64,000 nucleotides of DNA, from positions 992,001 to 1,056,000 of the forward strand of contig ML058508.1 in assembly GCA_003013855.2 (NCBI GenBank), read 5' to 3'. A model generated the notes under the pieces. The model worked only from the letters and a program-made list of their open reading frames with translations, was not told the origin of the DNA and ran no database searches. The translations under genes and the position numbers were made by a program. The stretch comes from Liriodendron chinense (taxonomy: Eukaryota; Streptophyta; Magnoliopsida; Magnoliales; Magnoliaceae). Position 1 is the first letter of the stretch. Every line of letters starts with the position of its first letter. Of the stretch, positions 38,701-50,700 are shown piece after piece.

Positions 38701-41700
38701 GGGCCACCACTGCGATCTGTACTAGTAGCCTCTAGGTATTCTGCAGGTGAACTGCGAACCCAACAAAATCCCCTTTTCGATTCGAATGCCACCCGGCAAT
38801 CAAGTTCCGGTACCTCCCCCACAATTTATACACTCCAGTACCTGCCGGCAACAACAATCTCAGGGATCTGCCATCGAAACCTCTAGTTACACTTTACCTT
38901 GGGAAGGAGACCTCAAGAGAATCGAAGATCGCTTCGCCGATATGGAGCAATGGTATCGGTCTAACCTTCCACCTATCGCTCTTGCGTCAATCCACCGATC
39001 TGAATCTCCCTTCACCCGCGAGGTTATAGAGGCCCCTTTGCCTAAGAAATACCGAACGCCTAGCATCGTCCCGTATATAGGTACCGGCGATCCTCTCGAA
39101 ATCTGGAGACGTATAAGTCTTTTATGGAGCTAGAAGGATATGGTTCAGAAATTATGTATAGGGCTTTCTCCTTAACTCTAAAGGATGCAGCACGCACATG
39201 GTTTCAAGGCCTAAAACCTCGATCTATCGGATCCTTCTCCCAATTATCGGATGTCTTCCTCTCTCAGTTCATGGGAAGCATCCACACCAAAAAGCCTGCG
39301 TCTCATTTAACGGATCTGAAGCAACAACATGGGGAAACAATTAAGGAGTTCACAGTTCGGTTCACTGCAGAAGCCGTCCTGATTGAAGGTTATATCGAAG
39401 ACAAAGGCCTCACCGCCCTTATAGCTGGAATTACAAGCGAAAAATTCCGGTTCGCCCATGACAAAATCCCTCCTAAAACCATGACGGAATTCTAAGCCAA
39501 GGCTAAAAAATACATCAATGCGGAAGAAGTCGCTTTGGCGGGTCACGGTATACAGGGCAAAAAGCGTAAGTATTAGGAGATCTCTCTTTCTGATAAGAAA
39601 TACCGGCGCGATTGGCGGGATCGTTCCCCTAAGAAGCCCTACTCTGGTAAATATCATAATTATACGCTTCTCAACCAATCTCCTGAGAAAGTATTATTGG
39701 AGATTAAACACAAATCTTATGTGAAGTGGCCTCCAAGGATCAAGTCCGATTCTGAAAAAAGAGATTAGAGAAAGTTCTACTATTTCCACAAAGATCATGG
39801 GCATAACACCCAAGATTGTATATCATTGAAAGATCACATTGAAGCTCTAATTCGGAAGGGCCATCTCCGGGATTACGTTGCGCAATAGGATCGGTCACCT
39901 AAAAGAATCGATGCCCCATCACGAAGGAAAAAGTCACCTCAACATCATCCTCCGCAAGAAGATATGGAACCCATCGGTGAAATCCAGACCATTGCTGGAG
40001 GTCCAGCTTACGGGGAGATTTTCAAGCATTAAGAAAAGCATATGCTCGCAAGGCGTCCCAGAAGCCTCAATAAATTTATTGGTTGGAAAAATCGTTCGAT
40101 ACATCAAATCTTAGCCATCATCCGATCTCTTTTTTCTCTTGAAGATGCTGAAGGGATTCATCTCCCTCATGAGGATTCCATCGTGGTCGCGTTAAAGGTA
40201 TCAAACTATTTAACTCATCGTATTATGTTGGATACAGGTAGCTCCGCTGACGTCCTTTATTTGGAAGCTTTCAATAAAATGACACTTGCTAGAAATTTAC
40301 TCAAGCCCATCTCCACTCCCCTCGTCTGCTTCGGGAGTGAAGTTGTAACACCCTGAAGGAAGCATCGACCTTCCTGTCACCTTCGGAGAAAGTCCAGCCA
40401 AGACCATAGTCTTTGTTAATTTCCTTGTGGTGGATCGAAGATCAGCGTACAACGCCATTTTGGGTCGACCATCGCTCACCAAAATAGGGGCAGCATTACA
40501 CCCCCTGTACCTGTGCATCAAATTCCCTACTCCAAGCGGAGTCGGGGTAGTACGAGGAAACCAGAAAGAAGCTCGCGCATGCTACGAAATCGCCGTGTAA
40601 GATCGAAAGAATGCCCAGGCAGCCCCTATTATGACGATTACAGGAGACTCAGCGGATCTCCCGATAGCTACAACGTTGGACCAAAGAGAGAACCCTCATC
40701 AATTAGGCACCCCGGGGGAGGAGACGGTCGAAATCACCTTATCTAAAGATAATTTGTCCAGGAAGGTTTACATCGGATCCTCTTTAAGCGATGTCTTTCG
40801 AGCAAATCTGACTCATTTTCTGACCGAATATCAAGACGTATTTGCTTGGTCTCACAGAGACATGCCAGGTATCGACCCCAACGTTGTAGTCCACTGTCTG
40901 AACGTTGATCCGAAGTATAAACCTGTTCATCAGCGTCGACGAGCGTTCACCGCAGAAAGGCAAATGGTGATTAAAACTGAGGTTGAAAAGTTATTGGCAG
41001 TTAATTTCGTTGAGGAAGTTGACTACCTAAAATGGGTCGCGAACGTGGTCCTTGTTCGAAAAACTAATGGTAGATGGAGAATGTGCGTGGACTACTCCAA
41101 TCTGACCAAGGCATGCCCGAAGGATAGTTTCTCGACTCCTCGCATCGATCAATTAGTTGATTCAACAGCAGGGCATGCCCTGCTCAGTTTTATGGATGCC
41201 TACTCCGGTTATAACCAAATCATGATGCATCTGTCCGATCGTCAAAACATTGCCTTTATCACTGATTGAGGCTTGTATTGCTACAAAGTAATGCCTTTTG
41301 GTCTTAAGAATGCAAGTGCCACCTATCAACGTTTGGTCAATAAAATGTTCGCTGCACAAATTGGTAAGAACATGGAAGTTTACGTCGACGACATGCTCGT
41401 GAAAAGCGTTGCAGCTAATGATCATCTCGCAGATCTCCGGGAAGCCTTCGACCTGATGATGAAGTATCAAATGAAGTTAAATCTAGAAAAATGTGCTTTC
41501 GGGGTCTCTGTCAGAAAATTTCTTGGGTTCATGGTTGGCCAACGAGGAATCGAGGCAAATCCCGAGAAAATAAAAGCCTTGATCGAAATGAAGTCTCCAT
41601 CCACTCTCAAAGATGTCCAACGATTGACTGGTCGCATTGCATCATTGAACATGTTTATTTCGCGTGCCTCTGATAAGTGCCTCTCTTTCTTTAAGCTTCT

Positions 41701-44700
41701 CCGAGTTACCGCAAAAACCGACCAAGTATGGACTCAACAGTGCGAAGAGGCATTTTGATGCAGGACTGCCCTAAATATGATGCATGCTCATGATCACAAT
41801 TATCCAGCGGAAGTAAAAGCAATAATAATAATGAAATCTAGCATTAATCATCATAAACTAAGAAAACCAGAAAGGAAACATGCAATGGGACGGGCCATCA
41901 TCACAACCAAGGAGTATTGGATTCAATTAGTGCATAGGTTGGATCCGGTGAGGGATGGAACCTCCCGATCTTGCATGGCTATACCCAATCGATCAATGAA
42001 GATCACTAGTCCGAAGAATCAGGAGGTTTCTCGGATTAGGGATTTGAGAATTTGGGGGTTTAGGGTTTAGATCGATTCTCAAGGTTTGATCGAGGAAGGA
42101 TTAGCGAAATTGGAAAATAGAAAGAAGAAAATAATTACCTTGAAGAATTTGGAGAGGCACAAGAAGAAGTTAGAAGAAGAAGATCAAGGAGAGAGAAGAA
42201 GCACCATGAGAGAGAGAGAAGAGAGAAGCCACCAAAGAGGTTTGTCTTTTCATTAATAATCAACTAATCACGTTATTAGGGCTTAGCCCACTTAAATAAG
42301 CAAGAAGAAAACATAAAAGTACCAAAATACCCCTAAAACATTGGTAAAAAACAACTAAAAAAAAACAGTTCGTACGTTGGTGGGGCGCCCCGTGACCAAT
42401 TTGGCTGGGCGCCCGGCTAAGACAGAAACTGTCCAGCAATGGAAACTGAAAATCTGTTGAATTTCGGGCGCCCGGTGCCAAATTTGGCCGGGCGCCCGAC
42501 CACCTTCAGAAAAGCATTTTTCTATACTTTCAGTCGGGTCTTCTTTCATCCTACACACGTGTCTTCTATGTGCCAAATCACGTGCGTAAGGTCTTCAATG
42601 CTCCTCAATCATCGCCTAACCACAAGGATGGTACTTGTGGGTGACGCTTTCTTCGTTGGTACACTTAAATGCTTTTGTTCCGCATCATACTCCTCGTCTG
42701 AGAAGAACTCGACTCCGGCGAGTTAAAACTCTTGTGGTGCTCTAGTAAATCTGGATTAACGCTCTGTAACTCCACTTCTATCAACCATGTAGATTCTGAC
42801 GGTGGCTTGTTCTTCCATTTGACCAAGTATCTTTGGAAACCTCCACCTCTCATAAAAATGATCTCTTCACCCAAGATCTTCTCAATTTCTTCTTCATGGG
42901 TAATGGGTGGGGGAAGGGGTTGTATAGCAAAATCAGAACAAGGCCATGAAAGGGACGATGGATCAACGATGGGATGATGGGAACGGACTAGATCTTCCAC
43001 ATTAAGAGTTGGGTTAATGCCCATTTCAGATGGAAGGTCGATCCGATATACGCTAGACCCAACCTTCTGCAATATTTTGAATGGTCCAGCACTACGCGTT
43101 TGTAATTTCTTAGCGGAACCATGTGAGAACCGCTCTGGCCTTATCCTCACCATTACATAGTCTCCTTTCTGAAATTCTTGCAATTTACGATGAGAATCAG
43201 TTGAGATTTTAGAATCATCATTGCTCTTATTTATCCGCTGTCTAATATATGTATGCAAATCATGAATATGGCGTGCGAATGCATTGGCTGACTCTGAAGA
43301 CCTTTGGATGACAGACATGGGTGACACTAAAGGATACTCTGAAAAATCCACGAACTTTGAATAAACAATCCTATGGAAATAAACAATCCTATGACCTAGA
43401 ACTTGGAAAACTGAAACAAAAGGACACTTCTCATGGGTGACACATAATTTCTCATTATAAGTATTATAAACAAGGATGATTTTCAAGTATCCCAACACTC
43501 GAGAACATACACTATTAATACCAAGTCTTAAGCAGATCTGGGCATCAGCCATTATGTCCAAAATGTCACCAAGATACGGGATAAGGACTATGGTCAACAT
43601 ATCCACCATGACGTGAATACGTTGCATGATGGCTTGACACTTGATTGAAGCTTTGTGGGCGGTCAGGATATGCCCACATGTGTGCCATATGCCATTGTTC
43701 TTGGAAGTGAAAAGAGCAGGCATGACACACAAAACAAAACTCCAAGTTGAACTTTCCTTATTGAATTCTTCCTCAAGAAGTTTATCAAATTGATGCTGCA
43801 TTTCTGTATTTTCTACGGGGTTCACCTGGTATGGAGGAAAGCTTGACAAGACCAACCTAGGGACAAGATCGATTGTGTGTTGAATGTCCCATATGGGTGA
43901 AAATTTATCCCATAAATCATCTGGTGGGATATCACAAGTCATGTGGGTGTCTACCATCATATCCTCACTAGTCTCCTTTTCAAATTCATTCATGTGCATT
44001 ATGGTAAGAGACTTAGATTGGGACTCTACATCACTTAAGTCACACATGACATCTGGAAGTGGTGCGGTCTCAATTTCTTCGACCTTTTCATCACTAGCAC
44101 ACACTTCGTCATCCTCAATGATGATGAGCAATGCCTCAATTTCTTCCATTTCCTCACTACTAACATTAGGCACGTACTCTTCCACTTCATAAACAACCTG
44201 ATTGGATTCTTCCAACTGGCCATTCACCAAGGTATTATCTCGCTTCCAAGGAAAAATAATTTGTGTTAAACACTCAAATTGTTCATAAGCCGAGATTTCC
44301 TTAATGATGGGTTGGACCACTTTACAAGGAGGGGACCATATTGGTTCTGTGTTTGGACGGGAAGGTGAGGCAACTCTCTTTTGAACCAAGGGCTTTTGAC
44401 GATAAGAGATGGGAAGATATTTTTCTTTTAAACGCTCTTTCATCTCGTCCCATTGTGAGATAGGGCTCTCCCATCTTTATCAAGTCGTCGCTCCAAATCT
44501 GTCCAAAACGACTTGGCTTGGCCCTCCAATTTCCACTTGGCAAATCTAACTCGACGATAATCCGACATATCATACCAATAAAAAAGATAGTCCAAGTCTT
44601 CAAGCCAATCAAGGAATGTTTGTGGGTCCATGTGACCATTAAAGTAGGCCAACTCATCGGAGTTCAGCTTTCCATTGGATCTCGACGGCCACACGACAAC

Positions 44701-47700
44701 ACTTAACGGCCCTGAACGTCTATACTCCATTCATTACAGGGAGACTCTAAGGACTAGGTGACTCACAATATGAATGCGATGAATTTAAACTACAATGAAC
44801 TGACACTAGTTAATTAAAACAGAAAACAACTCAAATCTGAAAATTTCCAAATTAGGAAACTTTCTAAAATTGGAAAGTTTCTAAAATTGAAAACTTTCTA
44901 AATCTGGAATCTCCTAAAACAAACCTAAAAATCAAAACCCTAATTTGATAACTCGATCTAGACACAAACCATGCAAGCCTATGCTCTGATATCAAATTTG
45001 ATGTAGGACAGCCCTAAATATGATGCATGCTCATGATCACAATTATCCAGCGGAAGTAAAAGCAATAATAATAATAATGAAATCTAGCATTAATCATCAT
45101 AAACTAAGAATACTAGAAAGGAAACATGCAATGGGACGGGCCATCATCACAACCATGGAGTATGGGATTCAATTAGTGCCTAGGTTGGATCCGGCGAGGG
45201 ATGGAACCTCCCGATCTTGCATGGCGTTACCCAATCGATCAATGATGATCACTAGTCCGAAGAACCAGGAGGTTTCTCGGACTAGGGATTTGAGAATTTG
45301 GGGGTTTAGGGTTTGGATCGATTCTCAAGGTTTAGATCGTGGGGAATAGCAAAACAGAAGTTTAGAAGGATAACAATAGGAGATAAAATACCTGGAAGAA
45401 TTTGGAGGGGCACCAGAAGAAATCAGAAGAAGAAGATCAAGGAGAGAGAAGAAGCACCATGAGAGAGAGAAGAGAGAGAAGCCACCAAAGAGGGTTTGTC
45501 TTTTCATTAATAATAAATTAATCACGTTATTAGGGCTTAGCCCACTTAAATAAGCAAGAAGAAAACATAAAAGTACCAAAATACCCCTAAAACATTGGTA
45601 AAAAACAACTAAAAAAAAACAGTTCGTACGTTGGTGGGGCGCCCCGTGACCAATTTGGCCGGGCGCCCGGCTAAGACAGAAACTGTCCAGCAATGGAAAC
45701 TGAAAATCTGTTGAATTTCAGGCGCTCGGTGCCAAATTTGGCCGGGCGCCCGACCACCTTCAGAAAAGCATTTTTCTATACTTTCAGTCGGGTCTTCTTT
45801 CATCCTACACACGTGTCTTCTATGTGCCAAATCACGTGCGTAGGGTCTTCAATGCTCCTCAATCATCGCCTAACCACAAGGATGGTACTTGTGGGTGGCG
45901 CTTTCTTCGTTGGTACACTTAAATGCTTTTGTTCCGCATCACATTTTAACAACTGAAACAATATATCTTATCAAAACCTGTTTTACACGAGCAGCTCCTT
46001 TATATATGTCTTTTATGGCCGTTAGCGCCGCATTAATAAGAGAAGATTCCGGGGTTCCAAGGCCTGTTTACTATATTAGTCGAGCGATGGTGGATGCCAA
46101 AACTCGATATTTTGATATGGAGAAATTAGCTCTCGCCTTAGTGACCCAGCTCGAAAATTACAACCATATTTCCAAGCCCACTCTATATTGGTACCTACGA
46201 ATCATCCATTAAGACAAGTCCTTCAAAAGCCTGAGGTTTCAAGACGATTGACTAAATGGGCAATTGAGATCAGTGAGCACGACATTTCATTCTGTCCAAG
46301 AACCGCCATTAAGGGTCAAGCTGTGGCTGATTTCATCGCTGAATTCACGTACTCGACTCTAGTAGATTCTGGGACCAGCAATGACCTTGCGACCTGCAAC
46401 CAGACCCCCTGGTCGCTCTTTGTGGATGGGTCTTCATGCACCACCGGTAGCGGAGCCGGCTTGATCTTAATTGCTCCTGACGGGTCACATTTTCAATATG
46501 CTTTACAATTTGACACTCACGTCTCTAACAATGAAGCGGAATATGAGGCTTTGATCATCGGCCTTGAATTAGCGAATGTGCTCGCGATACAGAATTTACT
46601 TGTTCATAGTGACTCTTAGCTCATAGTCAATTAAGTGCTCGGCGAATTCGAGGCGAAAGAAGAGCGAATGGCTCTGTACAAATCTCGAGTACTTATCCTC
46701 CTGGCCAAACTAAGAAAATATGAAATAATTCACATTCCTCGCTAGAAGAATAAGCTCGCAGATTTCCTGGCAAAGTTAGCTTTCGCACCAGAATCTAATT
46801 TAATACGATCTGTTCCGGTTGAGCATCTCTATACATTGAGTATTTGATCAATTCGCCCCAAAGTTAGTAGTCATAGTGCAATCCTCTCCATGTTGGATAG
46901 ACCCCATTGTCCTTCACCTAAAAAACGGACAACTCCCGGACGATAAAAAGTCTGCGCGACAAATTCGTTATCGTGCTACCAGGTATACCCTACAAAACGG
47001 AATTTCACTACGTAAAAGCTTTACTTTACCATACGTAAGGTGTCTCCATCCAGAAGAGGCATATCGTGTTCTTGATGAAATACACCAGGGGGCATGCGGT
47101 AACCATCCTAAGGGACGATCTTTAGCATATAAAGCAATAAGGCAAGGGTACTACTGGCCTACCATGAAGGCGGACGCAATCGAATTTTCCAAGAAATGCG
47201 ATAAATGCCAGAGATATTTTCCAATCCCGCATGTACCATCAGAGCAAATGACGCCGATGGACGGCCCTTGGCCCTTCGCCCAATGGGGAGTTGATATAAT
47301 CGGACCATTGCCCACCGGGAAAGGCCAGAATAGGTTTGCAATTGTAGCAGTCGATTACTTTACTAAATGGGTCGAGGCAGAACCTCTAACCACGATCACC
47401 GAAAAGTAGACAACTAAGTTCATGTGGAGAAATATTATATGCCGTTATGGGCTCCCCCACACCATAATCACCGACAACGGGAAGCAGTTCGACAACGCCG
47501 CGTTCTCGGATTTTTGCGAAAAATGGAAGATACGAAATGTTCGAACCTCCCCATATCATCCCTAGGCTAATGGACAAGTCGAATAAGTTAATAAGATCAT
47601 CAAACATTACCTGAAAACTAAACTTGATGAATGTAAAGGTATGTGGCCGGAGCTTCTACCTGAAGTCTTATGGGCCTACAGAACGTCAACTCGCACATCA

Positions 47701-50700
47701 ACTGGAGAAACTCCTTTCTCTTTGGCATTCGGCACCGACGCAGTTATCCCCGTCGAAGTCAAAGTGCCCTCGTATCGAATCGAGTAGTACGACTCCACGA
47801 GCAATCAAGAAGGTCTGAGGCTTCATCTCGATCTCTTGGAAGAAAGAAGGGATGCATCCTGACTTCGAGCAGCAGCTTACCAACAACGTATAGCTCACCA
47901 CAAGAACGCAAAGGTCTGACCTAGAGCTTTTTAGCTCGGCGATTTGGTCCTTAGACAAAATCTTGGAACGCTTGCTCGTTCGTTGGATTCGAATTGGGAA
48001 TGGCCTTACCGAGTTATCAAAATTGTGCGACCAGGTACATATTATCTTGAAGATGTGCAAGGGAGACCCCTACGTCGCCCTTGGCACGTAGAGCATCTAC
48101 TCCGATATTTTCCTTAACCCGATGTAAATTCTAATGACATCCGAATAAAGATGGATTCTTCTTCCTTCGAGTGTTCGACTGATTCCCAAAATTTGGTCGC
48201 TACTTCATTTCATGGACCGGAATAGCCCTGAAGAGAATACAAACACTCTTTTGACCAAATCTTCTACCCTCGGCAGAGCCAAAGACTCAATTGATAGGTC
48301 AACCTATCTCTAAGCGGATGTGGTCACTCAGACCCCCCTAATTGAGCCTAATTCATTTTCATGAATTAAGTAAAGCATCTAGATGATGAATGAGTCTCGC
48401 ACGACAAAGAGGTAAACAAACACCTACTTTCATTAATATTCTTTCAAGTTACAAAGGAGAAAAGGGGAAAAGATACACTTGTGTTCAGTTGAAAGAAAAA
48501 AGGGGAGTAACTCAGGAATTATTCACTCCTCATTCGGAGGAGCTTCTCGGCTCTCCGCCTCGGGACCCGCTTCAGGAGCACGTGCAGCATCTGTAGCTCC
48601 CGTGACCTCATTCTCGGCTGCAGCTCGCTCTCTAGCTGCGACCTTAAAAGCAACTCTATCGAACACCTCCACGCTGAAGGATGGAGAAATTTGTTGCATA
48701 ACCTTGACCGCGAAGTCGCGACCAGCGATGTATGCCTCATAACTTTCGTCGTTGTAGAGTTGAGAGGTTCGGAACTCCAGAACAGCACGTGGACCTTCTT
48801 CGGCCACCATCTTGACGTAAGCTGTCCTCTCCTCGTCCCAGTGGATGGAGTCATCCTTCAACTGGGCGAGGGTCTTTTCAGCATCCTCGAGGCAAGCCTT
48901 GTAATCCCCGAGCCGCTCCTCGAGAGAGATCTTGTCTTGGCGGAAGATCTCCTTCTCCTTCTCACTCTTCGTGTGTATCTCTTGGAGTCTTGCAAAATTG
49001 TGGTCCAATGACTGATAACGATCAGTCAAAGCTTGGACCTTGGCTATGAGGATTTTCTTCTCCTCATTTAATTTGGCAACCAGAGCTTCTTGGGATTTTA
49101 TTATACGATCCCTTCACTGGATCTCGCCATCCATCGCCAATCTCTTCTTCTCCCCCTCATCGATGATGCGGCGAGCAGCATCGATGTCACGCCTTGCTCG
49201 TAGCGTGAAGTCCAAACTCTGCCCAAAGAACCAGAAGTATTGTATTGTCATTCTGATGCGGGCTCTTCAAAAAACAAGAAAAAAGGAAAAAAAGAAAAAA
49301 AAAAAGAGGATGGAGGAGGGGGAGGGTCGTTACCTGAATTAGTCTCACTCCGATGTCTGTGGAGAGTCTTTGGACTAGGCTCTGGAAGAGCCCCAAAGGA
49401 GTTGGGGGCAATGTTCTCAAAAATGAACTTGCAAACTGGATGCAAGTGTGCGGGGATGATGTAGACTCCAGATCCCGAAGGCTGAGCCACGACCATCTCA
49501 GAAGAGCTCGCCTCGCAAGTAGCTGGAGGCTCCAGAGCAAGTGCAGTCGGCTCACGAGCAGCGTTGGGCTCGCATCCCATCTCATTTGGGGGGAGACTTG
49601 GCCTTGCCTGATCGCCCTTTGGCGAATTATCAGCAATGTCGATTATTCGCTGGCTGTGGGAGCTAGCTGGAGGGGTCATAGCCGCTTCCACTTGGGGGAG
49701 ACAAGGCGGCTGTGACCCGCGAGCAGGCTCCTTTGGTCGCGTGGGAGCGCCGGAGGGACCAGCAGTTGTCTTCTTTTGTCTCTTCGATGCAGTGCCCTTG
49801 AGACGGGGCAGCACACCCAACGCTCCTCTCTTATCTCCTACGTTTGACATGTCTCCTCTAGAGGGATGAGACCAGCAACAGAAAGACAGCGAGGAGTTAG
49901 AGTGGCGTTGACATTGCGGACCCCTACTGGAAGCTTGTATATCTTAACGAGCTTGTCGTTAAGTCCTCCCCGCAAGGACGGCCTCTTCCCAATGGGAATA
50001 CCTGTGAGACATGAAGAGGAGAGGTCAGTCAGCGACAAAAATTGAATTTACTTATCTTCGAGCAAAGGGGTAAAAACCAACCCACCTTCGCCGAAGAAAC
50101 GATTGACGTTGTGGCCTTCGGGGTCGGAGCCCGCATCGGACCCCCAGTTGCCAGAGGCGTAAAACCATTTTTTCTCTTGTCGGGATAATTTGAGGTAGGA
50201 TTCCCCAAGATAAAGTTATCCTGGTGCTAAAAACAAAGATAGTACCAACTCTTACTGGACGGGGCTTTTTTCAACTGGTACATCCTCAAAAACTCGTCAG
50301 CAGTTAAGTCCTCATTCCCTGCCTGCTTCCAGAGGACGAATGCACTTATGACTACCCTCCAGCCATTTACTATGATTTGACCGGGGGCAATCTTATAGAC
50401 ACGGAGAAAATCACGGATGAAGGGATGAAGGGGAAGGCGCACACTGAGCCGGAAAAAATATTCATAAATAGCGACACAGCCCGGTGGCGGAGAATCAGCG
50501 GTCTCTCCTCTCCCCAGCAGCCTAAGAATGACGGAGTCAGGGATCCGGTACCGTTCCCGTAAGCTCAAAAGCTGTTCCCTCGTCATTATCGATGGGTAAT
50601 CAGCGGCTGAATACCTTTCCGCCAGTACTCTGGCGTTATTTGATTCGGATGAATCGGGAGTATCATCTCCCAAAGGAATGATTTCTTCATCAGAATTCTC

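Larger units (their letters stand above)
41756..45941 (-). mobile_element. Element F: compact non-autonomous chromovirus
   Basis: 4186 bp on the minus strand, inserted in element E pol. LTRs are 44999-45941 (5') and 41756-42687 (3'); target-site duplication CATTT (41751-41755, 45942-45946) is exact. The primer site reads TGATATCAGAGC on the minus strand just inside the 5' LTR (from about 44994), close to the initiator-Met-tRNA site TGGTATCAGAGC. The interior encodes only a short gag part and one long ORF ending in a chromodomain. The RT catalytic core and the integrase catalytic core are missing, so it needs a helper. Confidence 0.87.

Noticed and set aside
43884..44192. Serine-rich ORF on the plus strand
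   Set aside because: Exact antisense shadow of the element F long ORF.
44440..44443. Designed ATGA stop-start overlap between two genes of element F
   Set aside because: Gag similarity continues across it in a shifted frame, so it is a frameshift.
48691..49869. Plus-strand ORFs opposite the element E antisense gene
   Set aside because: They lack domains; the minus strand has the recognisable transposon domain, basic patch and coiled coil.
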